In this document: positions 13,001 through 24,485 of the stretch, piece after piece | Layout of the letters: each line of letters opens with the position of its first letter | How positions within the stretch are numbered: the first letter of the stretch is position 1 | From: Bilabrum cf. latius | Lineage: Eukaryota > Bigyra: Bicosoecida > Bigyra > Bicosoecida | Assembly (NCBI GenBank): GCA_965178125.1 | Contig: OZ237739.1 | Span: 620,001 to 684,000, forward strand | Direction of reading: 5' to 3' | Length of the DNA stretch: 64,000 bases | Position numbers and translations under genes: made by a program | Notes under the pieces: model-generated | Told to the model about the DNA's origin: nothing | Seen by the model: only the letters and a program-made list of their open reading frames with translations | Databases searched by the model: none

Positions 13001-16000
13001 CGCCAGCACCAGCTCCAGCTTCAGCCCGGACACGTTGCCATCTGGGTTGCAAGACGCCATGCGACCTGTTTCCCTTGTAGGTGCGAGCCTGGTCAGCTTG
13101 GACTTGACATTGAGTGGCTCGTCAGTTTTTCATCTCACTGGTACCAACGCTACTACTATTATTTCTGGTGTGGGGTAGCTTCAATCGCGCCGAGCTCGGC
13201 TTGTTGGCATGCCTTCCGTTCTATAGCATGGTGCCATTGCCGTGCTTGCACAGACAAGCTCAACTAGCGACAACACGCCAACATTTAACCAAGTGAGCAC
13301 ACTCAGTGAATCAAGCGGGGCAGTAGGAGATGCCCTGCTTAATGGTGTGCTCGTGAGTCCTCTCCGATTTGGAGCTGCTCTATCATTCGCTGGTGATGTC
13401 GACGGCGATCTAGTTGCTGACATTGCTGTCGGGGCTCCTGGTGCCTTCGCACAAGAGGGGGCTGTGTATCTAATTCGACTAAACGGCACGGATAGCACTG
13501 CAGTGTCTGTGACGACGATTGGGTCTTTTTTGGGTGGTCTAGAACGAGGCATTTCCGTGGCATCACAGTTCGGTGCAGCGGTCTTGGGTGGTCCTGAGAT
13601 TGACTTGAATGCCGATGGGGTGCCTGACTTGCTCATCGGAGCCCCAGGATCCCCGGCCGGCTGGATCGGCATAGCATTATTGTCTCGATCAATGCGGGTC
13701 GTGGACTTCCATACGATTGAGTCGGCTGGAGGTTACGGCAGCGGCTCGCGATTCGGTGCCAGTATCGCTAGACTAAGCCCCTCGAGCTGCGTTGCGGCCG
13801 ATGACGCCTAGGCTGCTCTGGCCGCTGGAGACCATTCGGCATGGCGATCATACTCCCCCCTTCTTGGTCGATCATGCCAGATTAATATTGCAGTCGGCAG
13901 TCCAGGTAGCGGCAGCGTTCTTGCGACGCCTGGGTACGGCGGATCTGTCGAGCTACTGACGGTCGATGGATCGGGTGGCGTTTCCGATCGCGCCGTGGTT
14001 GCGTCGCTTCAGGGCGGCATGCCTGTCACCCTTCCGATTGGTGGTCGCTTCGGTGAATCAGTTGCATCTCTTTCTACGGCTACCACGTTTGGTGGTGCCT
14101 CTGTGCTTGCAGTGGTCGGCGCCCCGCCTGTGGCAACCACAGCATCAAATCTATCTACTATTGCAGTTGGCACAGGCGGTGGCTAGCCCGTCGTGCAGTA
14201 GCACGGGCCACCTCCCAGTGAAATATTCGTGCTTGAGCTCGAAGCTAGTAGAAGAGTCAGTGAAGCTCACTGGCTCCAACCGGCCTATGCATTACGACTC
14301 CATGGTGGCAATTCAACTGACCGGCAAGAGCTAGCAGACTTGGTACCATCAGCCCCGGAATATGAATAGGGAGCACTAGGGTCAATAACGCTCGGTGACA
14401 GCATTGATCGTCTGTACATTGGATCTGCGTCGGGCTCACTGCGGGGCGGTGCTGTGATTCAGTTGCACCTAAACGGGAGCGCGTGGGCTTTGGCAGCGCC
14501 ATCACCGTCAAGCTCTGCAATCTCGATGGCACCCGTGTTGCCGCTGCCATCCAGCCTTCCAATGCTATCCGCGAGTCCGACTCCGAGCGCGTTGTCTACG
14601 CCTCTACCAGACGTGTCTGGGACGATCCGCGATGCACCGCCTCCAGCCCCAGTCACTGTGCCGGGCTTGAGCTGGGTCGAGTCCAGCTTGAACGGTTCTG
14701 TGTCTATCCGCGTGCATGGTCAGGCTCCCATGCTTTTGGCACAACCTTTAGAGAGCATTGAGTTCAAGCAAATTCGAGCTCGGATTGAAGCTATTGTGAG
14801 CGGGAGCATGGTGAGGTCGCTGGGCGGCGATGTTGTGTGGGGTGTTGTTGATGGACCTGTGGGCTACGGTGGATTTGAGAATGAACCAGGCCTATGGGTG
14901 GCTTCCAGCACTCAATGGCATGAAATGCCTGGTTCAAGAGAGGTTGTGTTCCATGATGGTGGCAATGCAGCTGCTTCGCAAGAAGGAACGTCGAGCGTTC
15001 TCACGATAGGTGATCAACAGGCTCGTCGAGCAGCAGGAGTGCCTCCAGCCAAGTAGCCCGGAAGATGTCGAAAGGCGAGTTGTGTCTCAAAATCATCACG
15101 CCAGTGTAACAATGGTTGTCACTCACGCACCCTGCAGACGTCTTCAGCTGGCAACGGCAGCTTGAACGGAACAGCTATGAGCAGCGCTGTAAACGAGACC
15201 TTCTCCGTTGGTGATCCCTCCCTGGGGGACCGCTTCGATTTGAGTGCAATTGATTCGGCTAGAGTCTCGATTGGATTCGTGATCACCTCGCACTTGCTAG
15301 TAGACGAGACAGATGCTTCACGGCTTGGTGTCTCCGGGCCTGACCAGCCCGAATCACTCGGGGAAAGGCTGTCAGCTGGTCTACTCGACAATCTCACAAG
15401 CGCGTTTTAGGACCGAACTTTTTCGAGGCAGTTGATTTCAAGCGATCGTGACTTGTTTGAGCCTAGACAAGAGACATTTGGGGCTGCCACAGATGCCGTG
15501 CTTGTAGGTGTGACAGCTGCGGTTAGGCTGATCGATTCGGTCGACCCTGACCCTGGGAATGCAACGGAGGGTTAGGATCCACTTCGAATGGGAGAGTAGA
15601 TCAATATCTCAACCCGGGAGCTTTTCGTTGGCATCATCTCTTTTATTGCTGTCACATTTGTGTGTGTTGGAGGTGCATTTGGAGTTCTGTGGTTAATCAA
15701 CGCAAGGCAATCCGAAGCCATCCAGGCAGAAGACGACGAGGCACAACGGATCGTGAGGCAGCTGGATGACGAGGATGCCTTCGATGGCGACGAGGAACGC
15801 ATCAATACCAACAATTACATTGGGAGAGACCGTGCAAACCGTAAGAAATACGACCTTCAGCACGGCTCGGAGGTCGGACCCGGCAAGCCGCACAGCGGCG
15901 TGATTGCCCATTCCAGATACTCGTCACTCGACTCGAAAGAGGACATCCCCTCGATCGTTGGAGGCGCCTTAGGCAGTAGGGGTAGGCTTCGAGCTGGGTA

Positions 16001-17462
16001 GTTTGGCTGCAGGGCTCCTGGTCCTGTCGCGAAGGTGAGCAGGGGACGATTTGGCAAGACCACAAGCCGGATGAGTGCGCTGTGGCAGAGCGGGGCGCAG
16101 GTGTCGATGAGCACGCGACACTCGAGCATGACCCGCGGCGAATCCGCTGACTCTGAAGGCGATCGAGCTCAATTCTAGCCTGCCAGCTCGCCGCAAGGCA
16201 CGCGAGAGGCTAAGGCAATAGCCTCTACCCGACCACCTGAGCAGCTTCCTCGCACCTTGCAGCGCCGGTCTAGCCGCCGGCAGCTTCGAGATGCCGGCTT
16301 TGACACTCACATGACTGCTGCAGAACGGCGCTCTATGCTCGGACAGTATGGTGCATCGGCTAGCCTCCTCTAGCGCGGCTTGCAGGCAGCTAATACGAAG
16401 ACTCGAGGCAGTGTGGCATCCCCTCCTTCCCGGGCTCCGTACGCCAAGCGACAAGGAGTGCAGAGGTCAGCAACCCAATCGCCTCGCACGAGACGGCGTT
16501 CTCAGCCTGCCTTCTTTCTTGACGCTGCTGGTTCCGACGATGCCAGCCCAGTGGGTGTCAATGTCGCTGATCTTGCATCGTGGAAGAATACCAAGCAAGG
16601 AAGTGTCTTGAGCGGCGAAACTTCCTGCCCTGCGGTCAATCATACCGGCCTAGTCAGGACAGCCTCCAGCAATCCTTCCAATGAAGAGTCTGGCGATACA
16701 ATTGGTGATAACGTTGGCGTGGCAGTGACGCGGTCAAGTTCAGAACATGATTTCGAAGACCCGAATGATGGAGATTCAGCCCAGGACGACCGGCAGTTCG
16801 CAGGGGCCATCGATATGACCGGCAGCAGGGACTACCGTTCCAATGCCGACTAGTATCAGTCTAGCAGTGATGGTTCTAGTAGCATCTCTGGACATTACCA
16901 TGCAGAGCAGGGCTCGAGACAGTCCAGTGCCCGGAGGTCTAGAGCTGGGTCTGACCCAGGCTTCATGATCGACACGGTGGCATGTGGGTCGGAGGAGCTT
17001 GTCGTTGGTGGCTCGTTGCATCGGTCGCCACGAGTGGTCCTCATGGAGAGCCCGCGCGATGACATGACAACTACAACGAGGAGCGAGTGGATGTGTGAGC
17101 CTGACTAGACCGGCGTTGCTGCGCCATATGGCGCTGTGGCTTCAAGTGCATCGCCGGGTTTGGCCTCGACTCGGTCTGGCACAAGCAGATCCAAGCCAGT
17201 ATCCGAGGTGTAGGAGTAGAGCGATTCCAGTGGGATGGTAGCCAATCACTCGGGCCCTAGAGGCAGTGCTGCCCTTGCTGCGATACGCAAGGCTGCCGAG
17301 GTGGGTCACGACACAGAATCAGTGGCTGGTTCTGACGGCGGCTCTGGAGCACACCAAGCTGTGGCTGCTGGTTCTTTGGAGGGGATAGATGATGATGAGG
17401 TCGCTCAACTGATATTGGCGGCTGCAGCGGCGGGCGTTTCGCTTGACGAAGACAGTAGCTGA
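7010..17462 (+). CDS. Giant integrin-alpha-like FG-GAP membrane protein
   Basis: The model is exon 1 7010-7144 and exon 2 7281-17462, 3,438 residues, stop TGA 17460-17462, with about 30 in-frame TAG codons. Exon 1 encodes a signal peptide (MQIVACVALAAMLAEVCG). Then come at least 17 FG-GAP/Ca-binding loops of the type GDxNxDGxxDxxVGA, for example near 7395, 8280, 8796, 10114, 10548, 11448, 12306 and 13395. They are grouped in similar blocks of about 1.3 kb separated by Ser/Pro linkers at about 8640, 9930, 11290 and 12620. FG-GAP repeats form seven-bladed propellers that bind ligand in integrin alpha chains. A membrane helix lies at about residues 2828-2849 (15627-15690), followed by a 590-residue Ser-rich cytoplasmic tail. 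The architecture is that of a type I cell-surface receptor or adhesin; the ligand is unknown. No integrin KxGFFKR motif follows the helix, so it is integrin-like, not a proven integrin. Confidence 0.8.
7145..7280 (+). other. Intron (136 bp) of the FG-GAP gene
   Basis: It begins GTGAGA after a complete codon (CAT) and ends in a pyrimidine-rich stretch with ACCGCAG. It joins the signal-peptide exon in phase 0 to the FG-GAP frame. Without it the long frame has no ATG before a TGA at 7167-7169. Confidence 0.65.
12640..13030 (+). repeat. Ser/Pro/Thr-coding minisatellite in the FG-GAP gene
   Basis: This is an imperfect tandem array of AGCTCCAGC, CCGAGCACC and AGCGCCAGC-type units, encoding a Ser-rich stalk with Pro and Thr at about residues 1832-1962. 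It lies between FG-GAP blocks and probably forms an extended, O-glycosylated spacer (inference). The complement also reads open, because the repeat unit has no stops in several frames; that strand is a shadow. Confidence 0.8.
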
Positions 17463-17622
17463 ACCCCCACTTTGCAACGGCTTACCTCAACACACCAAGC
17501 CTTACCACATCCAATAGGATCCTGGGGGATAAGGGATTTTGAGATCCATGGAACAGATTAGTACACTGCGTGTCTTTGAACGGAAAACTGTATGGAAATC
17601 ACCACAGACCTTCTGCACTGAG

Positions 17623-20600
17623 TCACTGCTATCCACCGCCAGTCGTGGCGCCCTGGCCCAGGCTGGAGCTGGCCGGGCTGCCCCCTCTTGCACCCCCCTT
17701 CGAGCCCGACTTGCTCACACTCCGCTTCAAGAGGCTGTTTGGCTCCCCACCTGGTGGGGCCGCAGGCGATGCAGACGCGTCCCTAGCGGCGAAGCCAGAC
17801 ACCTTCACCGAAGAAACCGCCAAGCTACCGGCGGCGACCGTCTGACTGGCTGCATCGCTGTCCTTGCTGCTACCAGTCGCGCTGCTAGAAGCAGCAGCGA
17901 CAGAAATGTGTGAGGACATAGCATCCGCGTCTCCTTTCGTCATGGCTCCTTTCTCAATTTCACTCGAATTGCCTCCACTCGCTGTACCACTGCTGAAACC
18001 AGCCGCTGCAGAATCTTTCCAGCTTGGTCTTGTCATGTACGTGGATCGAACCGTTTGCACGACATGCTCTGGCAATTTCCCCGAAGCTAGGCGATTGAAA
18101 ACTTTGTGGAACGTTGTGCGCACCCAATTGCTTCCGTCAGCACTCCGGCATGCGATTGGGTCACCCTGCATGGAGTCAGGAACGAACTCGCGAGGGACAG
18201 GACTCACGGAGTCACCGCTGCGAGAGCTGCGGAAGCATGCTCCTCCTGTTGCCAGCTAGCTAGCCACTTCATCCGTGTCTGACTCGGACTCAGAGACTCG
18301 ACTCGCCGTCAAGAGGCTGGCAGGCGGTACATCAGGGTTGGACTGCTCGCCACCAGCGGATGCAGCGGCACCGCTGCCACCATTTGCCTGCCTGCTGGGT
18401 CCGTACCTCTCGTAGATGGCATTGAAGTACTTCTGGGCCAGCTTGCCTGCCTACAGTGCTGCGGGAATTCGGGTGAAAGCTGATACAAGCCACGCGCTCC
18501 CGGCAGCCGATCGGCACGCCATCGGCTTCCTTCGCAAGCGAGACACCAGCCCATTGGGTCCCAGGCGCTCGACAGAATCTGAAGCGTCCTCATAGAAGTA
18601 GACGGGCAATCCAGCTGCTACCTGCTGCGCAAACTAGACCGTGACATCGATGGGTATACTGCTTGGCATGCTGCGGATGATGCCAGCTGGAGGCATGTCC
18701 TCCCTTTCCGGGTTGGGCGGCTCAGAACTCGTGCGAGACTACTTGGAAGATGCGGCTTCAAGGGCCGCAGATTCTCGTTGCGCTGATGATGTTTCGCCAG
18801 GACTTGGTGCAGAGGACTTCAATGCAGCTGATGGCTTTGATCCGATGGAAGAATCACGGCTTCGTTTAGTTCCTAGCGCTGGGCTGCGTGCGATGTACTC
18901 ACTGTCATCCTCGGCACCAGACCCACCTACTGGCTCGATGTCGCTGTCAAGCTCTTCGAAGGAGCCCACCCGAGCTGAAGAGGCCCGCTTGCTCTGCCGA
19001 GTTGGCTATAATTGCGTTCGGCTAGCCGACGCTCCCTTGCGCCGCTTCGTGGAATCGGCACGACTGGATGGTGGCTGCTTTGGGCCAGAAACACTCTCTC
19101 GGGAACGCGATCTAGCCGTGTACATCTGTACAAGGCGAGCCAGCTATTCGCGTTCCTCGTCGGAAGCCGTTGCTCGCTTGAACTTAGAGTACACCTTGCT
19201 CAATGTGGTTACGATCCAAGCCTTCATAGACGGGCTCCAGCAGCACAAAGGAACATCGCGAGTGCTACTGACAGTCCTCAAACTGCCTGGTGCTAGCTGG
19301 GCAACACTTTTCTTGTCCTTTGACAGGCAATACACAGGCGATCCTCCAACGGACAGGGCCAAGAATTCCTTCTACACCTCTGATGCCACCACTTTGGGCG
19401 CTTCAATCAAGAGAGATAAGCACGGAAGCTTTTTAGATGCGCCTCGGGATGCCTTGGAGTCTCTCGTCGAGCCCCTCGTCCCTCCGTCGACTGAAGGATC
19501 GGATCCTGCATACGGCGACATCCCCACCTTCTGACGATTCTAGCTGACGCTGTGGCTACCACTCGCAGCAGCAGGTCTATGAATACAAGTCTACCGGAAC
19601 CGTCTCATCGTTGCCCTGGCGTCCTCTGTCGGAAGGGAGAGCTTCAGCATTTTGATGGGAGTAGACACCAGGATCCTTTTCTGGTCAAGTGATGGGCCAG
19701 CAATCGCGCGATGGTTGTCACGAGGGACATTGATTCTAAAGACCGGCGCGACCTAGCCGTCGGGCGCTGTCGGGTCTCTCCAGTACGTGCAGATACCGCT
19801 GACCATGCTCTCGAGCAGCTCTCTCGAGTCGCTTTGCTTAACAACTCTAGGCATGCTGTCGAGAGCAGCTGTAATGCCGTCTAGCATGCTCTGGCTCACG
19901 TGAAGTCGGGAGTGGAGGGGTGCCGACTTGTCGTTCGCATCGCTGCTGCTGCTGCTGCCGCTTGTACTGGTAGGCCTTGCGCTTGTACTGGTGGTGCTGC
20001 CGCCTGTCTCGCCGGCAACACCAATCTCATATACGCCCCTCACAGCCGGCGAGTCGCTTGCTCGCGGCGACAGCTAGTTCCGAGTCGTCGCAGCATCTTC
20101 TGTGCCTTGAATAGGGGCAGAATAACGAGAGGAAGAAGACGCAGAAGAAGAAACGGAGGACTTTCGAAGCCCTGCCTTGGGCTGTTCTGGTCTTGCCGTT
20201 GAATGGCTCGCCGCCTACGAGTGGCCTCGTCGCGGCGGCTCCACCCTGCGACGTTTGCCAGCACGACCAGTATCACCCAGTGAAGATGCATCCGAGGCAC
20301 TCTTCAGCATGCTTGCACGGCCTTCGCTCGGACTTGCACCTGCTCTCTGGGACGGAACTGCTAGGCCTGAGCTCGCGCTGGCAGAGCTGGACGAGGCAGC
20401 CTACCCGCGCCTCGCCAAGCTTGCATCGCCGTATTGCTCGGCCAAGTCTAGCTAAGATTGCTCTAGACGAGCGATAGCTCGATGATGAGCTCGTATCTCC
20501 TGCGTCCACTGCTACTCCAAGGCGATCGCCTAGCGACCAGCAGCCAGCTAGTCCTCTAGAAGCCGAAGGTGCTCTTGCATCCGTGCCGCGGATGCACTCT

Positions 20601-20880
20601 ATGAAATATCACCGCTATTCTAGCCAAATGACCTCGGGTTTGCACCCATAGGACTGGTCTGATCGTCAGCAGGTTGCATCATGTTAGAAGCACGCAAATT
20701 GGACCCAGCGCTTGAACTGCTCTGACGCACTCCAGATCCAAGCGGAGCCGAATGCAACGATTCTGCTACAGCTTCTCCATCATTTTGCGGCGATTCACCC
20801 TCAATCACGTCATCTCTGTCCGTGTAACGACTTAGTACGGCGTTTATCTCGGCATCCTCATCAAAATTACAGCCATCCAT
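17623..20880 (-). CDS. GxPxYW-family protein with four repeat domains and coiled coil
   Basis: This is a 1,085-residue protein from ATG 20878-20880 to TGA 17623-17625, without introns and with about 20 in-frame TAG codons, several inside a Gln-rich coiled coil at about 105-155. An acidic N-terminus precedes the coil. A Ser-rich segment with a GKRRRVEPP nuclear-signal-like cluster follows. Four family domains lie at about 350-425 (VSGICTYW, diverged), 500-575 (GGSPVYCL with AWIVTTL), 749-830 (AAGLPVYFYED, MACRS, AWLVSAF) and 875-950 (ATGGACF, IACRS, NWVRTTF). Ser/Ala-rich linkers separate them. Read with standard stops, this locus breaks into many short fragments; read with TAG as Gln, it is one coherent frame. 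Function unknown. It is convergent with the FG-GAP gene (160 bp between stops) and divergent from the gene at 21130. Confidence 0.75.
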
Positions 20881-21129
20881 TTTTCGCCGCAGTCTTCAGC
20901 TTAAACCAGATGTCATCTCAATACATTGATACAAGTAAATTAGGATGACAGCATTCTGCTCAATGCAGCATGGGTCGCTCAAGGAGTAGAGCAAGGTTGC
21001 ACTACAGTTCGATGCCCCATTCAGAATTTATAACGAGTGATTAGTGATATACAGCGACAGCTTGCGACCAAGCCGAGACCAACGGATCTGGCGCTCCTAA
21101 ATACAAGTTGGCGCTGGAGAAGCGCGAGT

Positions 21130-23472
21130 ATGCATGCATCTGGATCTATGTCAGCACGAGGTGGGGGATCTCGTCGTCGTGCAGTTGAGGAAGCTTTGAA
21201 TGCGGCGCTGATTGGTAAATTTGGAGACAAGTGAGCTATCGGATCCCTGGTTCGACTGCAACTGGCGCCATCAAGTGGTACCGGCATCATGAGAACGACA
21301 AAGTTTCAGCCGATGCGAAGGAAATTTGATTTGTTATAGTGCTTATGTAAGCTAGTGCTTACACCGAGAGCCGATTCCATGTGTCTCTCTCGCAGCCCAC
21401 AAGCCGAGGCTGTTGTGCGCCACGAGGTGCGTCAGTTTGTCGCTGCTGGTGGACGAATGAGCAGCGGTGCCATAAAGCATCTGCAGCAGAAAGTCCACGA
21501 CCGCGTGAGCCGCTCCCGATCCAAGCCTTTAGCCCTTGGACTACCGGGAGAGAAGCTGAGCACTTCGGTTCGTTCGCCGCGCGTGCACTCCGCACGCGGG
21601 CACTTCCAGCGGTCCGGCGCTCTCGGCCGGAACTCACCACGCGCCGCCGCTGCGCTAGCCAGTGGTACCCTCCGCCTGGCAGGATCCAATACCATGGGAA
21701 GAGGAGGAGGGGGTCGCATGTCACCTCGCGCAGGGGTCGGCATGCACCTCGGCGGAACCTCCACTTCTAGCAGGATCCGAGGGACGCGGGCTCCTTCCCA
21801 GATGGGCCGGTCCGGTGCCCTGTCGGCCCGTGGGCCGATCTCTGTGGACCGTGTGCGAGCTGCGGGCATCCCAGCCGGCCCGGATTCCATGCTCCGGTCC
21901 GGCGGAGGCGGACGGCTGAGGCCGGCCCTATCTGCAACCGGCGGAGTCCCGCCCGACGACGGATCTGCGCGCGCCCGCGTCATGAGGATGCGGGCCACCG
22001 GCCGTCTCGACGGCGCCGAGCCTTCGCCGCGCAGCAGCACCCGGCGCCGCGGTGGGGGTGCAGGGCACGGTGGTGAGGGCCGCCGCAGTCCCAGGGGCGT
22101 GCGCATCGCTGACGGGTACGGCGAGGAGGAGCAGAAGGACTACACCGTGGGTGCTCCTGGGGGGGAGCAGGAAGCAGGTGCTCCGTACGGGGGGGAAGGG
22201 GAAGGGGAGGGTGAAATGCCTCCCGCCAGCAAGGACCCCATCGTCGAACGATCGGAGCGCGTGAGGCATCGGGTGATGGCGGATCCGACGCCCGATCGAG
22301 TGGACGAGGTGATCGAGGAGGTGCTGCAGCGCCGCGAGAAGGAGGAGGAGAGACGCACCCGCATGGCCGAGCAGAAGGCCTTCCGCGCCGAGCTACGGAA
22401 GCAAGAAGAGGAGAAGGCCAGGAGGATGGAGGCAGAGAAGGAGGAGGAAATGGCCTTCATGGACATGATGCAGGCGAGGGAGAAGGCAGAGGCAGAGGCA
22501 GAAAAGCGCGAGCAGGAGCGGACTATGGAACAGGACCGGACCTAGAAGCAGGCCCGAAAGCGGCAGGCCGAGCGCCAGGCCGAGCGGAAGAGGGCCGAGC
22601 AGGAGGAGCGGATCGCCTGGGAGAGGTACGTGCAGGCTCTCGGGCACCAGAAGGACGCAGAAGACAAGGCGAAGGAGAAGCGCAACGTGCTCGAGAACCG
22701 CGCCAAGATGCGGGCGCTGATGGACGACAACGACAAGAGCCAAGCTTAGAGGCGGGCGGAAGAGCGCGCGAGGAGGGAGACGGAGAGGCAACAGATGCTC
22801 CGGGATACGGAGGCGCTAGCCAAGGAGGACAGCGACAGGAAGGCCCTGATGCAGCAGAGGTACGGCAAGCCGGCTGACATGGTGCTGGCTGCCAAGCTGA
22901 GGCGGGAGGCCCGCAAGGAGGAGGAAGAGAAGGAGAAGGAGAGGCAGAGAATGGAGTTCCAGTCCATGAAGGAGAGGGTGGAGGCGGCCGAGAGGGCCGA
23001 CCGCGAGGCGAAAAAGCTTGCCCAGCAGGAGGAGAGGGCGGCCCTCCTCGAGCAAGCCGCTGAGAAGAGGCGGGAGCAGGCGGCGGTCAAGGAGAACGAG
23101 AGAAAGATCGCCGATCTGCTGAAGCAGAGATCCCATGCGGAGCAGCTGGAGGTCAAGGAGGAGGAGGAGGCACTCGCCGCGAAGCGCAGGCTGTACCAGA
23201 GGCAGCTGGACCGCCAGAAGGACATGCAGAAGCGGCTGGCAGACCGCAAGAGGAAGGAGGAGCTGGAGGCGATCGCCGATCGCCTCAAGGCGGTGGAAGG
23301 AGACGACGAGCTCATGGATGCCATTGATTCTGCTCTGCAGAAGCGCGCAGAGGAGCGGGATGTTGCTCGGCACAAGGGTGAGGCGGCTCGCGCAGGCGAC
23401 GCTGCCATGCTGAGGAAAGCGGCGGCAGAGGCCGAGGCTGCGGCTGCTCGGGCCGAGGCAGGGGACTACTGA
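21130..23472 (+). CDS. Long basic/coiled-coil protein
   Basis: The model is exon 1 21130-21230 and exon 2 21396-23472, 725 residues, ending TGA 23470-23472, with TAG as Gln at 22543-22545 and 22747-22749. The first 330 residues are Arg/Ser/Gly/Pro-rich and basic, with repeated S-P-R and S-A-R-G motifs, and turn acidic near the end. From about residue 350 to the C-terminus the protein is one highly charged helix (Glu, Lys, Arg, Gln, Ala) typical of a long coiled coil. The style resembles cilium- or centrosome-associated proteins with a trichohyalin/plectin-homology region, but I see no diagnostic motif, so the name stays open. It carries no copy of the GxPxYW domain despite lying inside that gene cluster. 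If the intron is rejected, translation could start at ATG 21379 within the same frame. Confidence 0.65.
21231..21395 (+). other. Intron (165 bp) of the coiled-coil gene
   Basis: The donor is GTGAGC after two bases of a split codon, and the acceptor is the pyrimidine run ending TCTCTCGCAG. The phases match (2 to 2). The donor and acceptor signals are the same as in the other introns of this window. Confidence 0.5.
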
Positions 23473-23687
23473 TCTTGTGGACCCGCTGGGGTTATTTCTT
23501 CTAAGAATCGCGCTGGGCAACATGCACATTTGATGCAATGACCATTAATCCACAATTTTCTGGGGGTGGATCCGCCGATCCGGAGCGCAGAAGCGGGCGA
23601 CCATCCGGTGCAGAGGGCTACTAAAGGGAAACCCCTCTTCATTCTACTGATTCCTTTTGATGCCATTGGGCGTACCAAGTCTTTGAA

Positions 23688-24416
23688 ATGGATTTGAGGC
23701 CCAAGCTCTAGTAGCTCGTGGAGATTCGAAAGCGCCACATAGCTATGCGCCAAGCGACTCTGCAGAAACGGAGAGAAGCCCTCGATGCAAGGCGCGCCAT
23801 GTTGCAGAAAGATAAGGAAACGGTACTGGGTCTGGTACGCCAGCGCGTCCCCGATGCCAGTTCTCAAGAGTCTTCAAAAGAGCGAGGCGAAGTGCAACTC
23901 GAGCAGGCTATAGAACGCGGCGAAGCCCTAGCAAAACGTGCCAGAACAGTCCCACTTCAGGTTGATCTACATTAGACGAATCCTGTGCAGTAGAAGTCTG
24001 GCGAGGAGAAGCCTGGACCGGCCTTGTTTCGGACGATTCCGCGGCTCGTGTCGAAGGACGTGTCTGCCTCAATGGTTCGACTGATTGCAGCAGGGCAGCC
24101 TGTTTATTTTTGTCCAAAGCAAGGCGGCCCAGTGGAACATGCGGACGGGAGAGTGTCTTCAGAGCAGGTTGCCTCTGCATTGGCGTGCAGGTCGGCCTCC
24201 AAATGGCTGCTGAGCACGTACGATAGAATCCGGAGACACAGGGATTCAGGCGCGTTTACTGAAGAACAGTGGCAGAAGTTCGGCGCGAGATTGCGTCCAA
24301 AAGGCGCAGCTGTCCGACGGCGGGCCAAGAAGTCGATGCAGAGCGTGGCTGGTACAGCCAGCAAGGACCCGTCCAAAAGCAGACACAGCGAGAAATCTGG
24401 CAAAGAAGTGACTTGA
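23688..24416 (+). CDS. Small GxPxYW-family protein, one repeat domain
   Basis: This is a 242-residue protein from ATG 23688 to TGA 24414-24416. TAG is read as Gln at 23709-23714 (two in a row), 23973-23975 and 23997-23999. An N-terminal coiled coil with RREALDARRAMLQKDKE-type heptads (about residues 10-50) precedes one family domain at about 126-205: AAGQPVYFC, then ALACRS, then KWLLSTYDRI and a C-terminal helix. The tail is Lys/Arg/Ser-rich. It is the shortest member and gives the minimal layout of the family, coil plus one domain. It is convergent with the gene at 24486, with 69 bp between stops. Function unknown. Confidence 0.7.
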
Positions 24417-24485
24417 AATCGCGGCAAAGCGACCATCTTATCTCACACAGCAATCAACCTGAAGTGAAGTCCCCAAATGCTCGTC

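Noticed and set aside
12687-13080. Ala/Pro- and Gly/Ala-rich frames on both strands over the Ser-rich stalk
   Set aside because: They arise from the simple repeat; the frame that is continuous with FG-GAP motifs codes Ser/Pro.
7245-17462. A cluster of FG-GAP pseudogenes broken by nonsense mutations
   Set aside because: All breaks are TAG and never TAA or TGA, the frame never shifts over 10 kb, and repeat alignments place Gln at the TAG sites.
21355-21395. Start of the coiled-coil gene at GTG 21355
   Set aside because: Non-ATG, and it falls in the predicted intron; ATG 21130 with a phase-matched intron, or ATG 21379, is more likely.
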